64,000 nucleotides of DNA from Gnetum montanum (taxonomy: Eukaryota > Streptophyta > Gnetopsida > Gnetales > Gnetaceae): positions 461,196 through 525,195 of the forward strand of contig MNCI01006964.1 of NCBI GenBank assembly GCA_015680685.1, read 5' to 3'. A program made the position numbers and the translations under genes. Below, one piece after another: positions 31,320 through 41,829 of the stretch. Position 1 is the first letter of the stretch; each line of letters starts with the position of its first letter. Below the pieces are notes generated by a model. That model was given only the letters and a program-made list of their open reading frames with translations, did not search any database and had not been told where the DNA came from.

Positions 31320-32640
31320 GAGAAAATTTTTTATTGTTCTCATTTACAAAAATAAAGAAGATGTATAAAATTTTGCAAACTATAAAGGGATCAAGCTAAT
31401 GAGACATACTATGAAGCTTTGGAAGAGGGTCATAAAACAACATCTTAGACTTGAATCAATCGTGTTAGAAAATCAATTTGAATTTATGTTAAGAAGATCT
31501 ACCATAGAGACTATTTTCTTAATATGACAATTGATGGAGAGATTCAGAAACATAGAAAAAATAGTCATATGTTCTTCATTAACTTGAAGAAAACATGACA
31601 AAGTGCCTAAACATGTTATTTGGTATGCCTTGCAACGGAAAAAAATCCTTGACAAATATATTAATGTGATTCAAGATTTTTATGAAGGAGCTACTACTAA
31701 AATTAAAACAACTTATGGAAAAACATATGAATTTCTAGTCATAGTAGGTCTATATCATGGATTTTCACTTATCCCATTCTTATTTGTTGTTATTATAGAT
31801 GAGTTAATAAAATAAATACAAGATGAAACCCCTTGGTGTTACTATTTGTAAATGATATTATGTTGGTGGATACAACTTGAGAAAAGATTGCTTCTAAAAT
31901 GAAGAGTGGAAACATGCTTTAGAATCAAAAGGTTTTAAAATTAGCAAAAGACAAAGTATATGGAATGTACTTTTAATAATAGAATAAATAGTGATGAAAT
32001 AGTAGTGATAATTTAAGGTAAAAAAATTTCTTCACTGCAAATAGTTCCACTACCTCAGATCAATCCTCTAATCAAATGATGTAATTGATAAAGACATAAG
32101 AAATAAAATGAGGAAGCATGGTTAAAATGAAAACAAGTTAGTGGTGTTTTATGTAATAAAATAATATCAATAAAATTAAAAGGGAAATTTTACAAGATAA
32201 TAATAAGGTCTTTTATCTTATATGGTGTTGAATGTTAGGTGATACAAAAGTGGCAACAAGTTAAATGCTTTAATGAATGTTGAATATTACCAGAAGAGAT
32301 AAACTACATAATATATATATCAAAGGAAGATTTAGAGTGGCTGATATTTTAGATAAGCTATAAGAATGATGGCTTAGATGTTTTAAACATGTGCAAAAGA
32401 GATCAAACAATTAGCGTATAAATAAATGTTACTACATTACTCTTCCAGGAAAACCAAAGAAGACATGGCAAAAAATAATGTAAGATAATTTAAAGAAACT
32501 ACAAACAAACAAGGATCTAGCTGTTCATAAAGTCAAATGGTAAAAAATAACTCATGTAGTTGATCCCATTTTATTAGAACAATGTTAGGATGATGATAGT
32601 GATGATAACCAAACAATTAAAGATTGAATTTTTATATCTA
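31320..32640 (+). mobile_element. RTE-clade LINE fragment (reverse transcriptase to 3' end)
   Basis: Translation in shifting frames gives NYKGIKLMRHTMKLWKRVIK, LENQFEFMLRRSTIETIF, DKVPKHVIWYALQRK and VGLYHGFSLIPFLFVVIID, the RTE reverse transcriptase blocks; then the 3' domain with HVQKRS and KPKKTWQK. It ends near TTAAAGATTGAATTT at 32,615. The longest intact piece is 31,603-31,815. An (AT)n tract lies at 32,675-32,695, followed to 32,900 by another minus-strand LINE tail. Confidence 0.78.
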
Positions 32641-32920
32641 ATATAAAATAAAAGACATTATAAGCCTTCCCCTAATATATATATATATATATATTATATT
32701 ATAAAATTTATCTCTTCTTGTAACATTCAACATATAGTTAGGCATTTGTATTTTTGTCATACAAATCTTTTAGTCATGTCTCTTTCATACAATCCAACAT
32801 TCATCATTATATAAAAAAATGAATTCTAAATATTGTTATTAAAAATTTTTAATTTTATTTTATTGGGATTCTTTTTTGATATGAAATACCACTAGTATGT
32901 TTCCATTTTAATTTGACTAT

Positions 32921-33765
32921 TGATGAGCAGTTAGAAAATTCCAACAGTCAACCATACAAGTCATAATTATTCACACATGATCAGATCATAATCCGTGATG
33001 GACAATGTAAGTATACTAGTGAGGTAATAGTAAGTTTGTGATCTTTGTCTTTTCACTTAGAGTTAGTAAGGTGCAAAACACATGATTTAACTCTCAGTGA
33101 GATATATGATTAATTAATGCATTGGATTTTAAAAGTGCCAAGCGTAAACATGGTCAAAATGAATGTAAATTCTATTTCTAAGTATAATGAAAATGTAAAC
33201 CTATTCTATTCTATGGTGATTAGTATTTATTCCTAGTTTTCCATGCATATCCTGGGCCAATGTAATTTTTGTTGAGATTACCAACTTTACTACTAAGTGA
33301 ATTAAGAAAAGTCACTACTAGGTTATCAAACAATTACACTTTATGTTCAAAACCAATTGTACTTATTCCACCTTACTATTGAACATTGGAAAAGTAGATG
33401 ACTTAGAAAATATAAATAATATAGTAAAAGTAAATAACATGAAAAAATAAATATATTCTATATCATATGCTACAATAATGAATAACAATCTTAATCTTTA
33501 TTATCATTCATGAATTGTATCTAAGAATAATCCACTCAAATAAATACTTCATACGACCATAATTCACTACACTGTAGGTATTCATAAATAATTCTAACTT
33601 CAAGAAAATAAACTATAATAATTTCACTAAGTGTTGGACTTAAACTTATTTTTGACATAATCATGAGCTCATATTTATAGGCATGACCATGGCCCACTAC
33701 ATTGTATTTATGACAACATATGTTGAGATACAATATCATAGTCCATAATAACAAGTATATTATCA
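32921..33765 (-). repeat. Athila-type LTR (probable 3' LTR of a deleted minus-strand element)
   Basis: It runs from TGATGAGCAGTTAG to ..TATTATCA (845 bp). The bases after it, TACCCCCACAACTAAC.., match the polypurine tract and 3' region of Athila in reverse, so internal sequence continues to about 33,850. The matching 5' LTR is not found. Confidence 0.7.
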
Positions 33766-33989
33766 TACCCCCACAACTAACTAAAAACTTATCTTTGAGC
33801 TCAAACAAAAGGAGGATAGAGTTTCTTATAAATTTGTGGGGTTACATGAACTTGACATTATGACACATATTTACATGAATAACTCTACTATGAATGTCAT
33901 ATCTTTGTTTGAGTGGTGTTACAAAATTATCATAAAACACATGTTTGATCTATGATAAAAGAAAAATAAGATAAAACAAAACTTGATGT

Positions 33990-34555
33990 AGCTTCTTTAC
34001 ATTCCTATTAGTGATAGCTCCATCATTGAACTTTTCCCTTTATCATCTAGTTTCTAGAAGTGGTACCTGGTCAACAATTCTCTTAGCTTTTCTTCTTTAG
34101 TTATGGGATCATGTGCTAACCATGCAAATTTAGTGATGTTGGCCAGTGTTGGCACTTTGTAGGAACATGATAGCTATGGAAGCATTTTATTAGCCTTAAC
34201 ATACCATGCTACAGATTATGTTCCCTTTACCTCAAAGGCTTTAACCATATTCTACAATTTTTGGTAATTAGTTATTCTCCTCACTAAATTTGCTACAACA
34301 TATTTTTGGTTCTAGTAGTTGGATTTGACTAGTTGTAATTCAAAATTTGCAATGTGAAGCTTTTTTTATGCATCTTTCCTATCTACAAACTCCTCACACA
34401 TGACATATAATATAGCCACATGCTACTCCAATTCTATTCTTGGCCTATCTACTATCATCATGGATAAGTTAGGATAATTGAGATTTACTAGCCCTATTTA
34501 TTATATTATGGTTGATGGACATGGGTAATACTATTTAAGATGGATTTCCAATCAA
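33990..34555 (-). pseudogene. Degenerate unknown coding sequence
   Basis: One minus-strand frame reads through about 185 codons with only scattered stops: AILYVMCEEFVDRKDA, YVVANLVRRITNYQKL, YKVPTLANITKFAWLAHDP and EEKLRELLTRYHF. It is not recognised as gag, pol or any family known to me. It lies between two Athila LTR remnants and may belong with the coding remnant at 35,160-36,700. Confidence 0.4.
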
Positions 34556-34744
34556 GTGTTTGTTATGTTATAGAAGTGATCTTGGCTTTAGCCATTTGGA
34601 TTTCTTTTTCATTGATTTGTTTGTACATGTCCACTTAATCTTTGAAATGCTCCTTCATCCTTTCCTACTTTTTAACCTCATTTTATTACACAATAATTTA
34701 ATTGGCTACCAAATAATGAATGGATGTCATAAATGCAACTGGTA

Positions 34745-34883
34745 AGCATGTATTTATAGGTATGATAAGACACTTTGTCAATGCATATATGTCAATGCAA
34801 CAAATCACATGTCAATGTGATTGTATCGACATGATCATGTCGATGGGATTCTATTAATGTATGCAAACAACAATGACTCATCA
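34745..34883 (-). repeat. Athila-type LTR remnant (U3 end) with perfect palindrome
   Basis: It ends ..GACTCATCA at 34,883 followed by TACATCCATGATTAAATG, the Athila 3' region in reverse (to about 35,000). A TATA box reads CCTATAAATA on the minus strand (34,760-34,751). The U3 contains a 20-bp perfect palindrome at 34,825-34,844 and an ATCACAT/ATGTGAT hairpin at 34,804-34,821. The R/U5 side is not recognisable. Confidence 0.6.
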
Positions 34884-35159
34884 TACATCCATGATTAAAT
34901 GAAAACTTGTCCTTAAGTGAATGAATGAAAGAATAAGTTCTTTGCAAAATTTTGAGAAGGTATGGGATTATTAACTAACTATTGACATACAACTAACATA
35001 AACAAACACTACAAACAACTGACAAAAAAAAACTAAGTGCCCAAGTATACAGATTTACAATTTTTACAAAATTTGGTGTTCATGACAAAAAATTAAAAAA
35101 TATGATAGAAACTGACAGTACAACTCCTCTAGAAATTTTAAGATGAGGATAGAAATTAG

Positions 35160-36700
35160 ATGGTCCCAAGTGGTGAAGATTCCTAAGATGTCAAAGGACC
35201 TTCTCCTACCTCTGGTGCACACTGTTGTTGTGGTTGAGGCTATAGTTGTGACTATTTGATTGTAGCTACAACTGTTGGTGGAAGATGAAAAGCATCCAAC
35301 AATGCTTTCATATTCTTCTTCTTACTTTGGGGATCATACATAGTCCACACAGCATCACCAATGTGTATCGATATAAGAATATCCTATGGATAGGACATTG
35401 TAGGAAACAACTCCTTCACATTCATGAACCAGACTATGAATTACTTCTATTCAACATCAAACACCTTCACAACATTTTATAGCTCATAGTAGTTATTCAT
35501 CCTTTGGTCCAGATTCTCAACTACTGATCTTTGATCAATGCAGTAATTCTTGAGAACATCAAGTTCATCATTAGTCATTTCAAGTTTTTGTTTTGTCTCC
35601 TTATGGTACCTAAACTCAGCCTCATATAATAGGTATGAGCTAGTTACCTACTTTTTCAAATCTAACCTCATCCTTCTAACATTCAACATTGCTAAGTTTT
35701 CATAGAAAAGGTTGATGAGCTCTATGTATTTTGTGATCTTCTCGATCTATAGCTCCTTGAGGTAAATTTCTAGTTGTTGTATGCATTCAGCCCATCAAAG
35801 ATAGGCTATCACACATTGCCTCATTGTTGGAGCTGCTAAAAGGCCTCATTCACCTTTACCTTTGCTAATTTGACTTCTTTTTTATTGATCTCCTTCTACA
35901 AGCTAACCTAGTCCTAGTAATGGTTTTTTATCCTTTCGAATTTAAGGGCCTCATTTTTCTAAGGGGGACCTCTACAAATTATTCTCAGAGCTTTTGCATG
36001 CACTTCATGGTAACATGAACCTCTAGTATTATTTCATGAGTGGGTGGGGATGGTCACTACTCCTCTTTCTCAGTTATAACAAGGACCTTGTCTTTTATCA
36101 TTTCCACCCAAGAGGCGATAGGAGAATATTTTAATGTATCATTGGAGTATGGGCTATCCCTCCCCTTTTGCACAATTTTTTGATTAGACATGGAAAGGAT
36201 AGCACCTTCCTTCCATGTTCATTTTCTTTGAACCACTTCTCTATCTCCAAATAGATTAGCTATAGGAGGTTTATTGAGATATCTTACTCAAAGTGGTGCA
36301 TGCATAGGCATAGAAGGCTTTCACCTTGCTAGGCCTCATCATCAAATTGAGGTGGTAGGACACTATCTTAAAATATGGGCATTTTACCATGGTGAGTGTA
36401 CCATACTCTTTACTATCCACTCTATAGCACTGCTAGACCAACTTCTTTTTGACCTATGGGTCCTTTGTTAGGTTTGTCCCATATTCAAGCAAGCCAACGG
36501 CCTAAGAGATTACCTCCATCAAGTAGGACATACTTATGTCCTTGATCTTTATAGTGATTCCTAGCTATCTATTATTTAAGAAGAGATAAGTCCCTCCCAT
36601 GTATCACTACCCGCTGGAAGTGATGATCGGCCATGTTGTAATTCAAAATGCAATTGCTAGAAAACTAATGGATCCAGTGTAGCAACCTCAACCTCGAACC
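35160..36700 (-). pseudogene. Degenerate unknown gene with coiled-coil part
   Basis: The minus strand shows a coherent but stop-ridden protein. N-terminal pieces are ISMSYLMEVIS, VGLLEYGTNLTKDP, KEYGTLTMVKCPYFKIVSYH and RPSKVKAFYAYACTTLSKIS. Farther on come helical pieces ECIQQLEIYLKEL and ETKQKLEMTNDELDVLKNY, then ALLDAFHLPP. The look (folded N-part, coiled coil, loose tail) resembles that of accessory transposon genes, but no family is recognised. It lies downstream of the Tat-3 integrase in the same direction and could be a 3' gene of that element or part of another one. Confidence 0.45.
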
Positions 36701-38270
36701 CTCAAGGCCTCTAAAAAATGGAATTCAAGCTGCTTTGGCTAGTCTGGTAGATCAAATAGGGACTTTAAGAAGGGTAGAATGAGATAATTAATATGATTGC
36801 AAATTAAAGTAATATAAATGTGTTAAAAATAAATGACAAATTTAATTCAAACACAAACCAAAACTATAAAATTTATATTAAAAAGAATAAAATAAAGGAA
36901 ATTTAAGAGATTAAGTACAAAGTGTGCCTAAGAGGAAAACGGGAGGGCTCACTTGAGTGGGGGTTCAAGGTTCATTAAAGTTGATGTGTTCAACTCCATA
37001 ATTTGAATGTCCTAACACTCCCAATGCTATTAAACCTTCTTTGCTACTACTCTAAATTTGCAACATTGGTCACTGCTAGGGGTTGAGAAGTGTGAAGAAT
37101 CCAAGTTTCCCAAGTGCTCTATGCTAGGGGTTGGAGATCCCAGGAGTGCATCATGAAGCTTGTAAACTCAAAAATCCCATGCGGGGGATTACAGAGTCAC
37201 AAGGCCATAGGGGTTCCACCTTGAGAATACCCAAGGAGTAGTATTTATGTAAAGGTATGTAAGTTCTCTCAAGTGTGCTAGAGCATGGACCTATTTCTTG
37301 GAAAAAGTCTATATGTTGGATGTATTCAAGTGTCAAAAAAGTGAAACCTATGAATGGTGTTTGGGTTTTGGTTTTATAGGATTTGAGCCATGATTTTTGT
37401 TGCAAAATGGCTATAATTTTCATGCACAATCATTGCAAATTGGCTATCAAATTGCTACAAATTTTTACCTTGTATAGGTGAGATGGGTGCCCAAATTTGG
37501 GAGGTTACCATATATAGTAAGTGCTAAACTCCCATGGCCATTCCATTTACTATAAATAGTAATAGGGGCATACCTTCTATGGTAGAGATGAATATTCCAT
37601 GTTGAGCCTTCTATCATGTTTGTTAAAGTGGCTTATCAACATTGGAGCACATAGAGTGATGAAATTTGGCTTTTGTGGCTTCCATACTAGGGGCATGCAC
37701 TTTCCATGCTAGGGAAAACTTCCATGCTAAAGGGGGAAGGTTTCCATGATGTGCATGTAATCTCCACATTTGGAGGGGGGGAACCACCATCCCTCCACAC
37801 TATAAGTAGGTGAGATTTACCCCTTACAAATGTTTCTAGTGTAGAAAAGTGTATTCCCCCCATAAAACCCATCAAATTACCATTTTTGACTTCTCAAAAG
37901 ACCTTTTTAACCTCCCTCCCCCTCTTTCCAAGCCCAAATATAGATACTAGGTGACCTTTTTTCACTTAGAAAGTGAAGCTTTGATCACTTGTGAGGGGGT
38001 TTTCAACCCCAAAAGTATAGAATATGTGAGATTGCCCTTCATGGATTACAGTCTTCACATTTACAATGAAGGTTTGCCTTAGGTTTCATGGAGTGAAAGC
38101 TACATGATGAAACTTAGCCATAACATGCAAATTTTTGTGTTATTTCAATGGACCCTCTTTGTTGGTGTCTAGAGGATTATTTCAAGAGGCACAAAAAAAG
38201 AATACAAAACAACACTATAGGTGTAAAATTTAAGAATCTGGTAGGCCATGTTGCTACTTTAAGATCGTAG
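36701..38270. other. Non-coding stretch, possible LTR or promoter
   Basis: No gene is visible. A near-palindromic TATA-like word TACTATAAATAGTA lies at about 37,548-37,561, and words such as TTCCATGCTA recur at 37,690-37,745. It could be an LTR or promoter of the neighbouring degenerate gene, but no LTR partner was found. Confidence 0.35.
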
Positions 38271-38274
38271 TAGA

Positions 38275-38817
38275 CTATTGAAAGTAGGCTTGCTTATTGA
38301 TGATTGTCAACTGCATGTAGTATGACTTTAGATAGGAATGATGAACTGGATTGGCCAGCTCATTTCCATCCATGTTAGTTGCCATGAATACATCATTCCT
38401 GTAGGCTCTGGTGACAAGGAAGGACCCTTCCCAATTGGCTAAGAATTTGTCCGCATGCTCATGGAAAACTTTGAGAACCATGTCACCTTCCTTAATCTTA
38501 CGCCTAGTCAAGTTATGGTGATGCTAATATTTCTACCTCTCTTAATATTGTTTGACATGAGCAAGAACTTATATATGTTGCTCCTCCACTAAGTCCAAGG
38601 TTGGTTTCTACAACTCCTTATTCTAATCAATGCTAATGGAGTTGGTTAGGGCTACTCGAATTAATAACACCTACAATTCAAGAGGTAAAACAGCTTCAAA
38701 ATCATAGACTAGGCTATAAGGGGTTGCACTAATTGCCATGTGATAGGTTGTTCTATATGTCCATAGTGCATGGACAAGCTGCTCATATTGTTGATCATCT
38801 TCTTGATCAAGTTGATG
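38275..38817 (-). pseudogene. Tat-3 integrase, C-terminal half
   Basis: The frame starts at the Athila-2 insertion site: HHQLDQEDDQQYEQLVHALW, TYRTTYHMAISATPYSLVY, then the chromatin-facing C-terminal barrel KIKEGDMVLKVF, WEGSFLVTRAYRNDVF, ending HHSYLKSYY. It continues the integrase whose core lies at 57,630-57,354 on the other side of Athila-2. A stop and a short non-open stretch lie between 38,511 and 38,671. Confidence 0.85.
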
Positions 38818-38822
38818 ATGGC
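38818..38822. repeat. Target-site duplication ATGGC (left)
   Basis: ATGGC precedes the Athila-2 LTR start at 38,823 and is repeated exactly at 57,354-57,358 after the other LTR. Removing the insertion rejoins the Tat-3 integrase frame. Confidence 0.88.
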
Positions 38823-39661
38823 TGATGAGTGGTAAGGTACCCCTACACCCAACCATACAAATACGAGTGTTCATGTGCGATCTAGTTGAACTCCAAGGAT
38901 GAGTTATGTAGTCTTTGTCTTTCCAAGCTTACTTGTAAGGCCCAATTGTATGGTTAAGTAAACTTGAGGTGTATGATTTTTATGTTTTTCTTTTATATTT
39001 ACTATCCTAGTCTTCTAAGTGTGTGCAATGAAAATATTTAATTAACTAATGGATTTTGTAACTCTAATATGAATCAAATCCTAACATCAGCATTCGTTCC
39101 CACTCTTTGAACACATCCTAAACCAGCCTAATACTACTAGGATTACCAAATGCTAGTTGCTACTGGGTTACCAAGTGTTCCATGTATGCTCAAAGTGGTC
39201 ATGCTAAGTGTGCTAATTCATTGATAATTGATAATTAATAATTCTATACAAATAACATTAATTAACTACTGAAAGCATCAAATAACTAGTAAAAAACATT
39301 AAATGCAATAATTAAACTATTCTAAATGTTGCAAGGTTTATCATAAAGTTCATCTTTATTTCTAGATAGAAGATGTGCTTAGGTACACAATGCTTAAATA
39401 AAGATCCATTTACTCTATGAATCCTACTGTAGGCATTCAAAAATAATTCTAACTCTAGAATAGAAAAACTACAAGAGTTTAGCTAAGGGACTGAAAAAAT
39501 ACTACTCCAGACTAAGCACCCCTATCTCTTATTTATAGCCAATGAGATAGGCTCCAACATCTCATGTCCGATGTCGCTTGGCATATTCAATATCACATAT
39601 TTGATATCCAGGGTTTGATATTGTCAATTTGATATTAGGTCATTTATTTGGTGACTCATCA
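38823..39661 (-). repeat. Athila-2 3' LTR (839 bp)
   Basis: TGATGAGTGGTAAGG to ..GTGACTCATCA on the plus strand. TATA box on the minus strand CTATAAATAA (39,538-39,529). U3 contains several GATATT/GATATC words. Confidence 0.88.
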
Positions 39662-40121
39662 TACCCCCACTAAAACACCACAAAATTTCAAGTCTCAGCA
39701 TCTCAACTGCAAATTTGTCTAAGTGTTAAAATGGTGGCACTTTGTCCATATTTTTCCAAATGTTTAGTGTAGTCAACTACAATTGCCATATTTGCAAAAT
39801 TTTTTCTAAGTGTTAGAATGATGGCACTTTCTATAGATTCACAAGTCAAGCTATACAACATAGCATCATGTCATGCTACGTAGCGTAGTGCAGCATAGCA
39901 TCCTATCATGTTGCATAGCATAGTGTAGCATAGCACCCTGTCACACTATGTAGCATAATGTAGCGTAACACCATGTCACGCTACATAGCATAGCATAGTG
40001 TAGCACCCTTTCATGCTATGTAGTGTAGCACCCTTTCATGCTATGTAGTGTAGCACAGCATAACACCCTATCACACTATGCAATGTAGCGTAGTGTAGCA
40101 CCCTTATCCAATCCTGCAACT

Positions 40122-40390
40122 AGCATCTTGTGTCCTACACATAACATGGAATGAGCGTAGCAGACAACATCTTGTATTCCACTTATAGCACGAGACAAAC
40201 CCCACAACTAGCATCCCATGTCTTGCACGTAACATGGAAAGAGTGTAGCAAATAACATCCTATGTCCCACGTGTAACATGAGACAAGCCTTGCAGCTAGC
40301 ATCCCATGTCTTGCACGTAACATGGGACAAGCGTAGTAGACAACATCCCATGTCCTGCGCGTAACATGGGATGAGCATAGCAAACAACAT
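40122..40390 (+). repeat. Tandem hairpin units in the Tat-2 U3
   Basis: Four to five units alternate CATCCCATGTC..TGCACGTAACATGGGA with GCGTAGCAGACAACAT. The best dyad is CATCCCATGT (40,344-40,353) against ACATGGGATG (40,364-40,373), perfect 10-bp arms and a 10-nt loop. The 3' LTR keeps related units at 47,206-47,480. Confidence 0.82.
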
Positions 40391-40450
40391 AATCCCATCC
40401 ACTACACTACCACATGGTAGCTGATCCATATTTTGGGCTAATCCTAGCCC

Positions 40451-40458
40451 TATAAGTA
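40451..40458 (+). promoter_or_regulatory. TATA box of the Tat-2 LTR
   Basis: TATAAGTA in CCCTATAAGTACCCC follows the hairpin units; the 3' LTR has it at 47,542-47,549. Confidence 0.6.
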
Positions 40459-41829
40459 CCCCTACATCCTAATGCTTCAAGAGGATGAGCAGAAGGAGAA
40501 GAGGGAAGGCTTCCATTTTCACCAGGGAGGTACTTGGGAATTCCATTTTGATATTTGGCAGTTTGGCATCTTGGCACTTAGCTCCATGGGCAAACAAGAC
40601 CCAAAGCACACCACACTAATAGAGAGGCATAGCTACATTACATGGCACACTGCAACCCCATTGTAGCCCCGTAGAACATCACATGGTGCACTGTGGCTAC
40701 CAACCCAGTAGGCACAGTTCAACATAGTGAGCACTAGACTTCATAGCCTGACACCACCAAGGCTATGACTATGCTCCTATTGCACCTATTGTAAACTATG
40801 TATACCTTTATGAATTAGCTACACTCCCTCTTTTGGGGTGGTGCATTGTTATTCTCAAATTGTTTTGCATTTCTCTTTCGTATTTAGCATAATGCTTGTA
40901 TTTTCTCACTTTTTCATACATATTTTGACATCCATGTCATAGTTCTCAGGCTGGGACACACTTTTACAGTCTACCTTAGCTAGATCCAATGCCCACACAT
41001 AACATAGTATAAACTCTTCCCAAAAATGCTCATTTTAACACCACATAAGTCCCTGTCTGATCAACAAGACCATTCAGGGCACCCCATTTCCATTTTCTCT
41101 AGCATGACGCTCTCATAGATTCGGGGTTAGGCTATATACCTAGTGACCTCTCGGTATTCTAGCCACCAATGTTTTCAAGCATCATAATTTTTGGTGCTAG
41201 AAGGAGGGCATGAACCATCTCTATCTACATTTTTGATTAGCACTTAGTCAAAACTCTGGATGTTCTAGAGAGCGTAACAAGTTCTCATAATGTAACAAGC
41301 TATAGCGTAGCAAGATATATCATAGCAGACGTAGCAAGCTTTAATGTAGCAAGCTTGACAAGATCTAGCGTAGCGAGCATAGCAAAGTTTAGTGCAGTAG
41401 GCATACTAAGTCCTAGCATAGTGAGCATACCACGCTCTAGCATAGTGAGTGTAGCACTAGAGTTGGCCATTTTTTGCAGTTTTCATACTTAGCATTTTTT
41501 TCTACATTCTCATACTTAATATTTTTCTGCATTTTTACACTTAGCCATATTTTTATATTTTTATACTTAGCCATTTTTCTGCTACTGGAAAACTTAGTCA
41601 CTTTTTTGCAGTTTTTAGAGTTAGCCATTTTCTGCAAATAGCAACTCTCACAATCCAATCTATGAACATGAATCCAGATCAACCTTCCAAATTGGTGTCT
41701 AACATATTTAACACTAGGATCCAACCAAAGCATGCTACACTAAGCCACAAATAATACAATTTTGTTTGTGAAAAAATCCAAGCAAGATTACTAATGGATT
41801 ACCTTGATTTGGAGGCAAAGTAGGACTAT

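Larger units (their letters stand above)
39671..41184 (+). repeat. Tat-2 5' LTR (1,514 bp)
   Basis: It starts TAAAACACC (TGAAACACC in the 3' copy and in Tat-1) and ends AAGCATCA. U3 carries a TAGCGTAGTGTAGCA microrepeat (39,860-40,110), then 60-bp units with CCCATGTC...ACATGGG dyads (40,122-40,390). TATA box TATAAGTA at 40,451-40,458. Confidence 0.85.

Noticed and set aside
40183-40429. Cys/His-rich repeated frames on the minus strand
   Set aside because: Translation of the Tat-2 U3 hairpin units; 47,162-47,629 is the same in the other LTR.
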